Assembly (NCBI RefSeq): GCF_040802235.1 | Contig: NC_133172.1 | Coordinates: 24,571,738-24,635,737, forward strand | Source of the DNA: Manis javanica | Lineage: Eukaryota; Chordata; Mammalia; Pholidota; Manidae | Direction: 5' to 3' | Length of the DNA stretch: 64,000 nucleotides | Part shown: positions 1 through 13,084 of the stretch, one piece after another | Layout: each line of letters opens with the position of its first letter | Position numbering within the stretch: the first letter of the stretch is position 1 | Notes under the pieces: generated by a model | Told to the model about the DNA's origin: nothing | Seen by the model: the letters and a program-made list of their open reading frames with translations, nothing else | The model's database searches: none | Position numbers and translations under genes: made by a program

Positions 1-29
1 AGAGCAGAAGCTCTGGAAAGAGGCCCTCC

Positions 30-190
30 CTCATTTGTTGTTCCCACCTTCACTCATTCATTAGACAAACATCTGTGTAGCACCTGCTATATGCCAGGCT
101 GAGGTACAGCAGAGAACAAAACAAAGTGGGTCTGCCCCAGGGGGCTTCTCTTTTGGATGGAGACAGACAATTGCAAGGAGCTGTACACAG
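30..190 (-). repeat. L2 LINE 3' end, antisense
   Basis: The plus strand reads like the reverse complement of an L2 3' end: a cattcatta run, then acaaacatctgtgtagcacc, a tgccaggc box and agagaacaaaac. This order is diagnostic of antisense L2 in placental genomes. It is diverged and fragmentary. From about 191 to 533 I see no gene or recognisable repeat; the short ORF at 231-497 has no protein-like features. Confidence 0.6.
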
Positions 191-533
191 CGGGTTGGGT
201 GTCTAGGATATGGGGAGCAAGGAGCTCTGAGTGCTGCTGATTTTTCTGCCTTCTCCCTCCCTGAGCTCCTTTATACTGACTATCTCTGGGTGGGTTACCA
301 GGATAATGTCTTACCCAAGCCCCTCATCTTCACTTTGTCACTCGACCTTCACCTCGGTTTCCGCTGGCCATCCTCTGCCCTGTCAGGTGCAGACTCACTG
401 GCCAACTCAGGCCAGGGAGATGTACAAACTGAAGTTTGGTGTCATCTATGGCTTTCCTAATTCTAAAGACAGAGAATTTCCTATTTACATTAAATAGAAG
501 TTATTCAAGATGAAGGAGGAAAAGCCAACATAA

Positions 534-548
534 ACTATAACTGACACA
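534..548. repeat. Target-site duplication, left copy
   Basis: The 15-mer actataactgacaca lies immediately before the first base of the full-length L1. An identical 15-mer follows the L1 tail at 6686-6700. This is the product of target-primed reverse transcription and fixes both ends of the insertion. Confidence 0.92.
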
Positions 549-1343
549 GGGGAGGAGCCAAGATGGCGGCGTGAGTAGGACAGCGGAAATCTCCTCCCAA
601 AAACATATATATTTTTGAAAATACAACAAATACAACTATTCCTAAAAGAGAGACCAGAAGATACCGGACAACAGTCAGGCTACATCTACATCTGTGAGAA
701 CCCAGTGCCTCACGAAGAGGGTAAGACACAAGCCGCAGCCCAGCGGGACCCCAGTGACACCCCCACCCCAGCACCCTGGTGGGAGGAGAGGAGTTAGAGC
801 GGGCAGGAGAGGGAGCCCAGGACTGCTAAATACCCAGCCCTAGTCATCTGCACTGGAAGCGCAGACACACAGTGTGTGGTGTGCTGGATACTAGGGAAAT
901 GGGACAGGAAAACCTGTGAGTGGGTCCCCACAGCTTGTGCCCCTGGGACAAAAGAAAAGCAAGTGCTTTTTGAAAGTCTTAAAGGGACAAGGACCTTACA
1001 GCTGGATGGAAGCGTCCTGGCACACTCAGCCCAGCACCTGGGAACCCCAGCGAACTCCCAGGCACACTAACCCCCTGGGAGGTAGCGCAGCTCTGAGGCC
1101 CCTTATGGAGATAAACAGCCTCCCTCCCATTCCCCTTCCCACGTGGCCCTGCCATAGCAGAGCAGCAGCCTGAAACCATCTGTGCCCACAGCAACCACAG
1201 TGCTTACTCCACAGCTGCCTGGGCAAGAATCAGAGACCCAGTCTGTGCACAACTGCCCAGCACAAGCCTCTAGGGGTCGCCGTTCTCCAAGGAGAGGAAT
1301 GCGAGGAGCAAGCAGGAAGGGATTTTGTTCTCCCAGCTGACAC
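549..1343 (+). promoter_or_regulatory. L1 5'UTR internal promoter with YY1 site
   Basis: This GC-richer 5'UTR precedes ORF1. Positions 560-570 read aagatggcggc, a perfect YY1 consensus 12-22 bases from the element start, the position known from human L1 where YY1 sets the transcription start. I see no long sense ORF in it. The antisense ORFs at 535-774 and 979-1366 are probably shadows. Confidence 0.75.
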
Positions 1344-1364
1344 ATGCACCATCTGCCCTTCACC

Positions 1365-2209
1365 ATGAAAATGCAGAAGAATTTGATTCAGACCAGAAGC
1401 ACACAGACATCCTCCCCTGAGAGGGAACCTGGTGAGATAGAGCTAACCAATCTTCCTGAAAAAGAATTCAAAATAAAGGTCATAACCATGCTGATGGACT
1501 TGCGGAGAAATATGCAAGAGCTAAGGAGGGAGAATATAGAAATAAAACAATCTCTGGAGGGACTTAAAAGCAGAATGGATGAGATGCAAGAGGCCATTGA
1601 TGGAATAGAAATCAGAGAACAGGAACACAGAGAAGGTGACGCAGAGAGAGATAAAAGGATCTCCAGGAATGAAACAATATTAAGAGAACTGTGTGACCAA
1701 TCCAAATGGAACAATATCCACATTATAGGGGTACCAGAAGAAGAAGAGAGAGAGAAAAAGGGATAGAAAGTATCTTTGAAGAAATAATTGCTGAAAACTT
1801 ACCCAAACTTGGAGAGGAAATAGCCTCTCAGACCACGGAAGCCCACAGAACTCCCAACACAAGGGACCCAAGGAGGACAACACCAAGACATATAATAATG
1901 AAAATGGCAAAGATCAAGGACAAGGAAAGAGTATTAAAGGCATCCAGACAGAGAAAAAAGGTCACCTACAAAGGAAAACCCATCAGATTATCATCAGACT
2001 TCTCAACAGAAACCTTACAGGCCAGAAGACAGTGGCATGATAAATTTAATGCAATGAAACAGAAGGGCCTTGAACCAAGGATACTGTATCCAGCACAATT
2101 ATCATTTAAATATGAAGGAGGGATTAAACAATTCCCAGACAAGCAAAAGTTGAAGGAATTTGCCTCCCACAAACCACCTCTACAAGGTATTTTAGAGGGA
2201 CTGCTCTAG
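1365..2209 (+). pseudogene. L1 ORF1 (RNA-binding protein), frameshifted
   Basis: ORF1p is the trimeric nucleic-acid chaperone that coats L1 RNA. The likely start is the atg at 1365, in good Kozak context (ttcaccatg); an in-frame atg lies at 1344. The N-terminal half is a charged coiled coil (about 1480-1700) and carries the conserved IIGVPEEEE block. Reading then breaks in a purine-rich run near 1750-1765, and the RRM/C-terminal half continues in another frame with TPRHII, KGKPIRLSSD and LQARRQW blocks typical of L1 ORF1. It ends at a tag at 2207-2209. One frameshift is enough to kill it. The spacer 2210-2526 has no gene. Confidence 0.9.
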
Positions 2210-2526
2210 ATGGGAGCACTCCTAAGGCTAAACAGATGTCACCAGAGAAAATAAAATCACAGCAAAGAAAGCGGGACAATCAAATACTAACTAAAGGCAA
2301 AAAATAAAATCAACTAACCACAAAAGCAGTCAAAGGAAACACAAAAGAGTACACACACAAAAAAAAACCTAACATACAAAGAATGGAGGAGGAGGAATAA
2401 GAAGGGAGAGAAATAAAGAATCATCAGACTATGTTTATAATAGCTCAATAAGCAAGGTGAGTTAGACAGTAAGATAGAAAAGAAGCTAACCTTGAACATT
2501 TGGTAACCAAGAACCTAGAGCCTACA

Positions 2527-5500
2527 ATGACAATAAGTACATATCTTTCAATAATCATCCTAAATGTAAATGGACTGAATGCACCAATCAAAAGACACAG
2601 AGTAATAGAATGGATAAAAAAAACAAGACCCATCAATATGATGCTTACAAGAGACTCAACTCAAACCTAAAGACATGCATAGACTAAAAGTCAAGGGATG
2701 GAAAAAGATATTTCACGCAAACAACAAGGAGAAAAAAGCAGGTGTTGCGGTACTAGTATCAGACAAAATAGACCACAAAACAAAGAAAGTCACAAGAGCT
2801 AAAGAAAGACATTATATAATGATAAAGGGGTCAATCCAACAAGAGGATATAATCATTATAAACATATATGCACCCAATACAGGAGCACCAGCATATGTGA
2901 AATGAATACTAACATAATTAAAGGAGGAAATAGAATGCAATGCATTTATTTTAGAAGACTTCAACACACCACTCACTCCAATGGACAGATCCACCAGACA
3001 GAAAATAAGTAAGGACACAGAGGCACTGAACAACACACTAGAACAGATGGACCTAATAGACATCTATAGAACTCTACACCTAAAAGCAACAGGATACACA
3101 TTCTTCTCAAGTGCACATGGAACATTCTCCAGAATAGACCACATACAAGGCCACAAAAAGAACCTCAGTAAATTCAAAAAATTGAAATTCTACCAACCAA
3201 CCTCTCAGACCCCAAAGGTATAAAACCAGAACAAAATTGTACAAAGAAAGCAAAAAGGCTCACAAACACATGCAGGCTTAACAACATGCTCCTAAATAAT
3301 CAATGGATTAATGACCAAATCAAAATAGAGATCAAGCAGTATATGGAAACAAATGACAACAACATCACAAAGCCCCAACTTCTGTGGGATGCAGCGAAAG
3401 CAGTTTTAAGAGGAAAGTATATAGCAATCCAGACATATTTAAAGAAGGAAGAACAATCCCAAATGAATAGTCTAAAGACACAATTATCGAAATTGGAAAA
3501 AGAAGAAAAAATGAGGCCTAAAGTCAGCAGAAGGAGGGACAAAATAAAGATTAGAGAAGAAATAAATAAAATTGAGAAGACTAAAACAATAGAAAAAATC
3601 AACGAAACCAAGAGCTGGTTCTTTGAGAAAATAAACAAAATAGATAAGCCCCTAGCCAGACTTATAAAAAGAAAAAGAGAATCTACAAACAACAACAGAA
3701 TCAGAAATGAGAAAGGAAAAATCATGATGGACCACAGAAATACAAAGAATTATTAGAGAATACTATAGAAAACTATTTGCTTACAAGCTGGAAAACCTAG
3801 GAGAAATGGACAACTTCCTAGAAAAATACAACCTTCCAAGACTGACCAAGGAAGAAACAGAAAATCTAAACAGACCAATTACCAGCAAAAGAATTGAATC
3901 AGTAATCAAAAAACTACCCAAGAGCAAAACTCTTGGACCAGATGGCTTCACCGCTGAATTTTATCAAACATTTAGTGAAGATCTAATACCCATCCTCCTT
4001 AATGTTTCCCAAAAAGTAGAAGAGGTGGGTATACTTCCAAACTCATTCTGTGAGGCCAGCATCACCCTAATACCAAAACCAGGCAAAGACCCCACCAAAA
4101 AAGAAAACTACAGACCAATATCCCTGATGAACATAGATGCAAAAATACCCAACAAAATATTAGCAAACCAAATTCAAAAATACATCAAGAGGATCATACA
4201 CCATGGTCAAATGGGATTCATCTCAGGGATGCAAGGATGGTACAACATTTGAAAATCCATCAACATCATCCACCATATCAAGAAAAAGGACAAAAATCAC
4301 ATGATCTTCTCCATTGATGCTGAAAATGCATTTGACAAAATTCAACATCAATTCATGATAAAAACTCTCAACAAAATGGGTATAGAGGGCAAGTACCTCA
4401 ATATAATATAGGCCATATATGAAAAACCCACAGCTAACATCATACTGAACAGCGAGAGGCTGAAAGCATCACCTCTAAGATTGGGAACAAGACAGGGGAT
4501 GCCCACTCTCCCCACTGTTATTCAACATAGTACTGGAGGTCCTAGCCACAGAAATCAGACAAAACAAAGAAATACAAGGAATCTAGATTGGTAAAGAAGA
4601 GGTCAAACTGTCACTGTTCGCAGATGACATGATATTGTACAGAAAAAACCCTAAAGACTCCACTGCAAACCTACTAGAACTGATATCAGAATACAGCAAA
4701 GTTGCAGGCTATAAAATTAATACACAGAAATCTGAGGCTTTCCTATATACTAACAATGAACTAATAGAAAGAGAAACCAGGAAAACAATTCTGTTCACAA
4801 TTGCATTGAAAAGAATAAAATACCTAGGAATAAACCTAACCAAGGAAGTAAAAGACCTATACACTGAAAACTACCAGACATTCAGAAGAGAAATTAAAGA
4901 GGGCACTAACATATGGAAACTCACCCCATGCTCTTGGTTAGGAAGAATTAATATTGTCAAAATGGCCATCCTGCCCAAAGCAATCTACAGATTCAAAGCA
5001 ATCCCTATCAAATTACCAACAGCATTCTTCAATGAACTGGAACAAATAGTTCTAAAATTCATATGGAACCACCAAAGACCCCAAATAGCCAAAGCAATCC
5101 TGAAAAGGAAGAATAAAGTGGGAGGGATCTCGCTCCCCAACTTCAAGCTCTGCAAGCCATAGTAATCAAGACAATTTGGTACTGGAACAAGAACAGAGCC
5201 ACAGACAAGTGGAATAGAATAGAGTCTCCAAACATTAAGCCAAGCATATATAGTCAATTAATATACAATAAAGGAGCCATGGACATACAATGGGGAAATG
5301 ACAGCCTCTTCAACAGCTGGTGTTGGCAAAACTGGACAGCTATATCTAAGAGAACGAAACTGGATCATTGTCTAACCCCACACACAAAAGTAAATTCGAA
5401 ATGGATCAAAGACCTGAATGTAAGCCATGAAACCATAAAACTTTTAGAAAAAAACATAGGCAAAAATCTCTTGGACATAAACATGAGCGACTTCTTCATG

Positions 5501-6343
5501 AACATGTCTGCCCAGGCAAGGGAAACAAGAGCAAAAATGAACAAGTGGGACTATATCAAGCTGAAAAGCTTCTGTACAGCAAAGGATACCATCAATAGAA
5601 CAAAAAGGCATCCTACAGTATAGGAGAATATACTCATAAATGACAGATCCGATAAAGGGTTGGCATCCAAAATATATAAAGAGCTCACTTACCTCAACAA
5701 ACAAAAAGCAAATAATCCTATTAAAAAATGGGCAGAGGAGCTGAATAGACAGTTCTCTAAAGAAGAAATTCAGATGGCCAACAGACACATAAAAAGATGC
5801 TCCACATCACTTGTCATCAGAGAAATGCAAATTAAAACCACAATGAGATATCATCTCACACCAGTAAGGATGGCTAACATCCAAAAGACAAACAACAACA
5901 AATGTTGGCGAGGTTGTGGAGAAAGGGGAACCCTCCTTCACTGCTGGTGGGAATGTAAATTAGTTCAACCATTGTGGAAAGCAGTATGGAGGTTCCTCAG
6001 AATACTCAAAATAGAAATACCATTTGACCCAGGAATCTCACTTCTAGGAATTTACCCTAAGAATGCAGGAGCCCAGTTTCAAAAAGACATACACACACTT
6101 ATGTTTATCGCAGCACTATTTACAATAGCCAAGAAATGGAAGCAACCTAAGTGTCCATCAGTAGATGAATGGATAAAGAAGATATGGTACATATACACAA
6201 TGGAATATTATTCAGCCATAAGAAGAAAACAAACCCTACCATTTGCAACAACATGAATGGAGCTAGAGGGTATTATGCTCAGTGAAATAAGCCAGGCTGA
6301 GAAAGACAAGTACCAAATGATTTCACTCATCTGTGGAGTATAA
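2527..6343 (+). pseudogene. L1 ORF2 (endonuclease/reverse transcriptase), broken
   Basis: ORF2p normally supplies the APE-type endonuclease, reverse transcriptase and a C-terminal Cys-rich segment, about 1275 residues. The start is atg at 2527 and the terminal taa is at 6341-6343; the span is not a multiple of three. Open pieces lie at 2675-2905, 2981-3223, 3286-3756, 3806-4252, 4629-5162, 5279-5623 and 5660-6256. The RT active-site FADD is readable at 4617-4628. The endonuclease is damaged: the usual GDFNTP reads EDFNTP near 2955, and the SDH block near 3205 is lost. A trp-to-stop change lies just after 6250. The element is certainly non-functional. Confidence 0.93.
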
Positions 6344-6685
6344 GAACAAAGAAAAAACTGAAGGAACAAAACAGCAGCAGAATCACAGAACCCAAGAATG
6401 GACTAACAGTTACCAAAGGGAAAAGGACTGGGGAGGATGGATGAGAAGGGAGGGAGAATGTGGGGAAGAAGAAAGGGGGCCTTACGATTAGCATGCATAA
6501 TATGTGGGGGGCACGGGGAGGGCTGTGCAACACAGAGAGTCTTCTCTGTTTAGTGATTTTACAGCATCTCACTATGCTGATGGACATTGACTAATAGGGT
6601 ATGTGGGGGGGACTTGGTGAAGGGGTGAGTCTAGTAAACATAATGTTCCTCAAGTAATTGTAGATTAATGGTACCAAAAAAAACC

Positions 6686-6700
6686 ACTATAACTGACACA
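6686..6700. repeat. Target-site duplication, right copy
   Basis: This is identical to 534-548 (actataactgacaca) and follows a short A-run at the L1 3' end. From 6701 to about 6950 I see no gene or repeat I can name. Confidence 0.92.
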
Positions 6701-6949
6701 TTGATTGAGCCCACAGTTATTGATTCTGACAGGCTGTACCCATTCACCTAGGTTTCTGCCCATGGGCATGGATAGCCAAGCTTGCTCTGGAGAGTATGAA
6801 CTGAAGGGAGAGGGAGCTTTTTAACTCTGCCTAGTATCATTTATCTACCTAGTATCATTTCTTTCTCATTCAGATGACCAAACATGTATTTCCCAGATAT
6901 ATTTGGTCATCATCCACATTTCCTGAAAACACTTCAGAGCCTTAAAGGT

Positions 6950-7660
6950 GAAATGGATGTCCTGTCATGTTAACAAGAAACTTTTGGATCCCCACCCAAG
7001 GTCTGGGGCTGAAGGTTGACTCAACTGATATCCAGCGATTTACTCAATCATGACTATGAAATGAAGCCCTCACAAAACCCAGTGAGAAGAGCATACCTCT
7101 CTCTTGCATCCTGCTTCTCTGTCATAGAGAGCTTCCATGCTTGGGGAACTAGATCCTCCCCATGCGCCATGGAGCCAGGCCCCAAGCTCCACGAGGACAG
7201 AAGCACTTTTATTGGGGACCTTGCCCTATTTATCTCTTCCTCTGCTTGTTAACATATATCCTTTACAGTACACTTTATTAAAGTGGTTGACATAAGGGTT
7301 TTCCTGAGTTCTGTGAGACGCTCTAGCAAGTTAATGGAACCTTAGGGAGAGGTTGTTGAAGCCGGTTGGTCAGAAGCACAGGCAACTACCTGGGGCTTGC
7401 AACCAGCATCTGGAGTCAGGGGTGGAGGGCTGTCTTGTAGGACAGAGGCCTTCACCTAGGGACTCTGGTGCTGTCTTTAGGCAGCATCAGAATTGATTTG
7501 AGTTCTCAGACACCCTGCTGGTGTTCGAGAATTGCTTGGTGTCATGCACTGAAAGACCCCCTTCCCATCACACATGCACGTTGGAATCAGGTCTGGGAAC
7601 CCAAAAGGAATTGTACTATTGCTGGGGAAAAACACAGGACCTTGATTAAAGCCTTTTCAG
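6950..7660 (+). repeat. LTR-like interspersed repeat
   Basis: The stretch resembles known mammalian ERV LTRs. It holds a poly(A)-region-like tatcctttacagtacacttt block near 7257, followed by gagttctgtgagacgctcta, ggttggtcagaagcacagg and gagaattgcttggtgtc, in the order seen in an old LTR family. I cannot assign the family name with certainty, and I see no internal retroviral coding sequence. The ORFs at 7016-7252 and 7468-7674 look fortuitous. Confidence 0.42.
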
Positions 7661-7784
7661 AGAAGGTGGGATGAAGTAAAAAAATGACTGTAGATACCTC
7701 TTTCAATGAAAGTTCTGCAAAGGCAGAGAAATGGGGGCCACTTCTAGAGAAAGACTGGACTTAAGGGAGGTTTGTTCCCCCTTC

Positions 7785-9830
7785 CAACTTTATTGGAGTA
7801 TACTTGACAAATAAAATTGTATTTATTTGAAGTTCACAATGAGACAATTTTGTATTTGCGTACTTACGGTAAGAACACCTAAGATCTACTCTCATAAAAT
7901 TTCAAGTATACGATAGAGTTTTATTTAGTCACCATGTTTTAAATTACATATTCAAACTGATTCATCTTCTAAGTGGAAGTTTGTATCCTTTGAACAACAT
8001 CTCCCAATGTCCTCCACTCCCAGCCCCTGGCAACCACCATTCTACTCTCTGTGTCTATGAGTTTGGCTTAATTTTTAAGATTCCATATATAATTGACACT
8101 ATTCAGTATTTGTTTTTCTCTGGCTTATTTCACTTAGCATAAAGCCCTCTATGTTTGGTTTATCCATATTGTTGCAAATAACAGGACTTTATATATGTAT
8201 ATATATGTACCTGATGGACATTTGTATTTCTTCTTTAGAAAAAATGTCTATTTAGGTCCTCTGCCATAAATTAGGTCATTAAGAGATTTTTTTGCTATTG
8301 AGTTCTATGAATTCTCTGTATGTATTGGATATTATTCCCTTAGCAGATCTGTAGTTTGCAAATATTTTCTCCTATTCTATGGGTCACCTTTTCATTTTGT
8401 GGATTGTTTGTTTTGTATGCAGAAGCCTTCTCGCTGGATCCAGTCCCACAAGTCTAGTTTGCCTTTTGCTTTTGTTGTCTTTGCTTTTTGTGTCATATCC
8501 AAAAATTATTACCAAGATCAATATCAAGGAGATTTTTCTCATTTTTTCTTTTAAGAGTTTTATAGTTTCAGATCTTATATTTAACTTTTAATCCATTTTG
8601 AGATACTTTTTGTGAGTGGTGTAAGATAGGAGCCCAATTTCCTTTTTCTGTTTCTGAGTATCTGTTTTTCTTATTACCATTTCTTGAAGAGACTATCCTT
8701 TCCCCATCGTATATTCTTGGCTCTCTTGTCAAATTTTTGGGTTTGTTTCTGGGCACTTGATTCTGTTCCATTGGTCTATGTGTCTGTTTTTAAGCTTAGT
8801 ACTATGCTGTTTTCATTACTAGAGCTTTGTGATGCAGTTTGAAATCAAGAGGTATTATGACTACAGCTTCATTTTTTCTCAGGATCACTTTGGCTATTAG
8901 AGTCTTCTGTGCTTCCATAAGCATTTTAGGATTTTTTTTTCTTATTTCTGTGAAAAATGCCACTGGAATTTTGATAGAGATTACATTGAATTCAACCGAT
9001 TTGGATGCCTTTTATTTTTTTTTCTTACCTAAATGCTCTGGCTAGGGCTTCCAGTACTATGTTGACTAGGAGTCCTGAGACTGGGATTCCTTGTTTTGTT
9101 CCTGGTCTTAGAAAAAATGTTTTCAAACTTTTATTGTTGAGTAGGGTATTAGTTGTGGGCTTGTCATATATAGCCTTTATTATGTTGAGGTATGCTCCTT
9201 CTACACATAATTTGTTAAGAGTTTTATCATGAAAGGATGATGAATTTTGTCAAATGTTTTTTCTGTGTCTATTGAAATGGTCATATGACTTTTATCTTTC
9301 ATTCTATTTATAAGGTTCATCACATTTATTGATTTTTGTATGTTAAATCATCCTTTTATCTCAGGGAAAAATCCCACCCAGCCATGGTGTATGCTCCTTC
9401 CAGTGTGCTGTTGAATTCAATTTTCTAGTGTTTTGTTGAGAATTTTTGCATCTATATTCATCAGGGATATTAGTCTATAGTTCTCTTGCAGTGTTCTTAC
9501 CTGACTTTGGTATAAGAGTAATATTAGCTCATAAAATGAGTTTGAGAGTATTCCTTCCTCTTCAGTTTTTTGGAAGAGACTGAGAAGGATTGGCATTAAC
9601 TATTTTTTTAAAGTTTGGTAGAATTCTCCAATGGTAATATCTTATACTGGGATTTCTGGGTTGGGAGGGTTTTTTTTATTAGTGATTCAATCTCTTTTCT
9701 TATTAGTCTGTTCAGATTTTCTAGTTTTTCATGATTCAGACTTGGTAGGTTGTATATATCTAGGAATTTATCCATTTCTTCTAGATTATCCTCAAGGAAG
9801 ATTTCTAAAAAGATGTCATGTTAAGGCATT
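7785..9830 (-). mobile_element. Old L1 (L1M-type) 3' half, antisense
   Basis: Reading the minus strand gives the 3'UTR and C-terminal ORF2 of an old L1. On the plus strand this appears as tttattggagtatacttgac near 7790, ggcttatttcacttagcata near 8122 and gcttttgttgtctttgcttt near 8469, all textbook antisense L1M phrases. The RT-region antisense signature (gagattacattgaattc and catatagcctttattatgtt) follows up to about 9300. No long ORF survives. The 5' limit near 9830 is approximate. From 9831 to 10539 I see no gene or repeat I can name. Confidence 0.82.
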
Positions 9831-10539
9831 TTTGTGTAGGGGTAGTATAGCCAAAGGTGGAAGGAGAAATTGATGATGCAGAAAAGAGGAGGTGAGAGGG
9901 AATGGGATTCTTTAACTGGATAGGGATACATCAACTTTATTAACAGGAGGCAGGGTAAACAGAAGTTTATGGATTTGCTGCTGGAGAGATGATGGGATCT
10001 TCACCATGCTGTTACTCTATTGGGCTGCTTTTGGCACTGTTTTGCATCCTCTTAGACCCACCTCTTGTTGCAGCTGCTGATGTAGCACTGAGCTTCATGC
10101 TGGTTCTGATCAGCATTATATGGATGCAATCTGACAGCACCTCACCCAGTTGTATCTCTTGATCCTGCTTCAGGATTTTTCTAACTCTGAGGTTTTAGAC
10201 ATCCAAGAATATGCTCTACAGTCACACATATTAAGCATAGAAGCTCTGAAAGTTAATGGTCGTGGGGCCACACTTGATGTATGGAGGCTGGAAGCCAACG
10301 TTTAAATACCTTCCTCTTTTATCCTGCAGTGATAGTTCTGAGGCACGTTTGATAAGGCACCTGACCTGCACAACAGTGACCCACTTAATAATGAATGCAT
10401 CCTTGGGTTGACTTTTCTTCTTTCCTTGTTTCACTCCCCACTCCCTCACTCTAGCTCCCTGGGATCATATTCCAATGTCAGGTACCTACATATAAATCTC
10501 TGCTCTTAGGGGAATTTAGACTGACGATATCTTGCCTGT

Positions 10540-10890
10540 TCAGCTCCTGCTCACTTTACTGTTCTTATTTTGCGCTAGGTTGCTAAAGCCCATTACTCTG
10601 GCCTTCTCACAGAGCCTGTAACATGCCAACTTTGCTCCTATCTCTATATCCTTGATCACTCTTGAATGTCAGCCCCAGCTCTTCCTGCGCCACCTCATCT
10701 ATTCTCTGCTCATGTGCCACCATCACAGGGAAACCCTTTCTGATCAGTCAGTGTGAGCAGACCTCACTCCCACCACCAGGCCTTCTCCATCTCATTTCCT
10801 TGTTTACTTTCCGATAGGACCTGCCATACTCTGAAGTACTCTTCTTCCTTAGTTTACCTTGTGGATTTTTTGTAGGCGATTGGATTGCTT
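10540..10890 (+). repeat. L2 LINE 3' region
   Basis: The text resembles the L2 3' coding/UTR region: a cagctc...cacctcat stretch, then cagggaaaccctttctgatc and a following cactcccaccaccaggcctt. It is diverged. From 10891 to about 13080 I see no gene. A weak antisense L2-like patch around 12325-12425 (ttcatttgatacgtattcag...gagcagagaac) is the only repeat trace I would mention there. Confidence 0.55.
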
Positions 10891-13084
10891 ACTAGAGGCC
10901 TGCCTCCCTGGATTAACCGTGCTTGGGTTTATTTCTTAGTTCTATGGAGGTATGGTGCAGCCCTGCTCATAAAATGTCCCAGTTACAGGAGTGAAGCAGG
11001 TAACATAAATGTTTCAAATGGGCCCATTATAAGATAATAAGTGACAACTAGCACCCAACCTCTGTTTCCAGAGGACAAGAGGAACTGGTGGGGATGCTGG
11101 GGAAGCCTTGGGGCTCAGACCGTGCCTAAGGAGGGGCTTCCACACAGCTCCTTCTTGTTGTCACCTAGGAATGTCACTGATAACTACTTGACCTGGTTTC
11201 TCAAGATAAACAAGGTATCTTATACTGCGTGTGTGTGAAACCTGCAAATTTTTAAATATTGGCCCATAATTTTATTTTTCAATACTTTCTGAGCCAAAGA
11301 TACCAGAACTTAAGCTCTGCTCCAGATGTGGCAGAGTTTTGTCCTGCCTCACTCAGTCAAACTAATGAGAGTTGGTTGTTCCAAGCTGTCGAGACTGCTT
11401 CACCAGAGTCAGAAACAGAGACTTGCTAACACAGGCCCACCCAGTACCGACAGAAAACAAGAGAAGAGGGTCTGCCTGTGGAAGGGAAGGCAATTAGACT
11501 GATTAACTTGCCATTGTTTGTAAATATATAAATCCAAGATGCCAAAGAAGTAGAATATGTGGCTTTTAGATAAGGTACCATAAACCTGTCTTGGATAATT
11601 AACCTTTTTAAGAAGCAAGCATGTTCAGCACTTAGTATCTGAAAAGGTATAACATAGCAAGAATGAGCTATAAATAAAAGAGATGGAAAGCACAGTTGCA
11701 TTTTCCCACTTCATTATGGTGGGCTGTAGCTAATTAATTCATAATGACACTGAATTGATACTGTATTATTTGTGTTCATGCAAATTACCTCTTAACTCAC
11801 ATTAAAAGATGAATACATTGAGCAGGTTGAACTTTCAAAAAAGTGAACATTAATAGAAGGCAAAATAATAATGGTTATGGATGATTATTCATGCTTCTGT
11901 AGATAGGATTATATGCCAACATTTTCATTTGAAACTCTGATGTTCAACAATTCGTAACTCAATCGTAAAACAGATTCCACTGTACTCTAAGTTAGTATTA
12001 TGGTTGTCAGTTGGGAAGGATTATGTTTTCTCCTCTGTGTTTAAAATTAGCTCTATTTAATAAGTTAAGAAGTTAAAATTTCCCCAGATTTAGAAAATGG
12101 CTTTCAGTGCCTCAGCGGGCCAGGCCCTGGCCAGGGATGTTTGCTGTCTGACTGAGTGTTCCAGGAGTTCCTCTGGGGATGATTCCCAGCCCTCTTGGGG
12201 GCTGAGGGTTTCTTCTCAGTGCCACATCTGGTATTGTTTTTAACTGCCCAATAGTCTGAGACCCTTTCCTCTCTGAGATAGCCCTCTTTTGCCTTCCCCT
12301 CCTTTCCCCAAAGATCAGGAGATATACATTCATTTACCTTTTCGTTCATTTGATACGTATTCAGTGAATACACAGAGTGTGACAAGCCATGTGTTGTGTG
12401 GGGGCATGGGTGAGCAGAGAACATAAGGGGAAGCTGAGGAACCGTTGGAGTTCCTTATATTAAAATGTAGTATTGTTCTTATTTTGAATTTCATGGAGAA
12501 CTCCATGCTTAGGTCTGAAAGATCCTAATCTGGCTGCAGCAGACAGTTAGCTATCTGCAGTAGTGAACAGCACAAAAAAGCAGTGTCGTTTCATCATTTC
12601 AGACAGTGATGAGTACAGCAAAGAAAGAAAAAGGGTGAAGTGGCTGAGAGTGACAGGGGTGTGGGGGGTGAGAAAAACAGTCTAGAGAGGTTATCAACAG
12701 AAGATTTCAAGGAGCAGTGGCATTTAACCTGAGCACAGCATGACAGAAAGGGCACTGCTGTGTGAAGTCCTGGGGAGTAGTGTGTACCAGGCCGAGGAAT
12801 GGCCGTGGGACCCCTGAGGCTGGAGTGAATTTGGACTGTTAGAGGCCAGCAAGGTTCCCAGGAAAGCTGGACCCCCAAGAGCATGCGAGCAGCAGCAGAA
12901 AGTGAGTCAGAGCAGTGGTAAGGCCTGGAAGGGCAGGTGAAGAAGTCCAGAAGGGATTCTAAGTCTCTTCCCTTTCTGAACCCTGGTTCTTTCTTCAAGG
13001 ATTCCTTTTTATCCTGTCTTCCTCATGCAGTCAAAATAGAAGCAGGTGAGATTTGCTTTTTACCACTTCCTGAATGCAGGTAGA

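Larger units (their letters stand above)
549..6685 (+). mobile_element. Full-length L1 retrotransposon (inactive)
   Basis: This is a complete LINE-1 of about 6.1 kb: 5'UTR promoter, ORF1, a spacer of about 300 bp, ORF2, 3'UTR and a short A-rich tail. It begins ggggaggagccaagatgg, the usual L1 start, and is bounded by identical 15-bp target-site duplications. ORF1 has one frameshift and ORF2 many stops and frameshifts, so it cannot retrotranspose by itself. The 3'UTR ends with a gattaatggtaccaaaa box shared with the other young L1s here (38.3, 46-53 kb), so they belong to related subfamilies. The intact duplication suggests moderate age, yet the coding decay shows it is not recent. Confidence 0.95.

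Noticed and set aside
535-1366. Antisense ORFs in the L1 5'UTR as a possible ORF0
   Set aside because: ORF0 is described in primate L1 only; these ORFs share no recognisable feature with it.
5444-5788. 114-codon minus ORF, repeated at 20658-21002 and similar at 45154-45564
   Set aside because: The antisense shadow of L1 ORF2, which recurs because the L1 sequence recurs.
12594-12998. 134-codon minus ORF in unannotated DNA
   Set aside because: No domain, low-complexity Ser/Leu/Pro content, no promoter or splice context; expected by chance in 64 kb.
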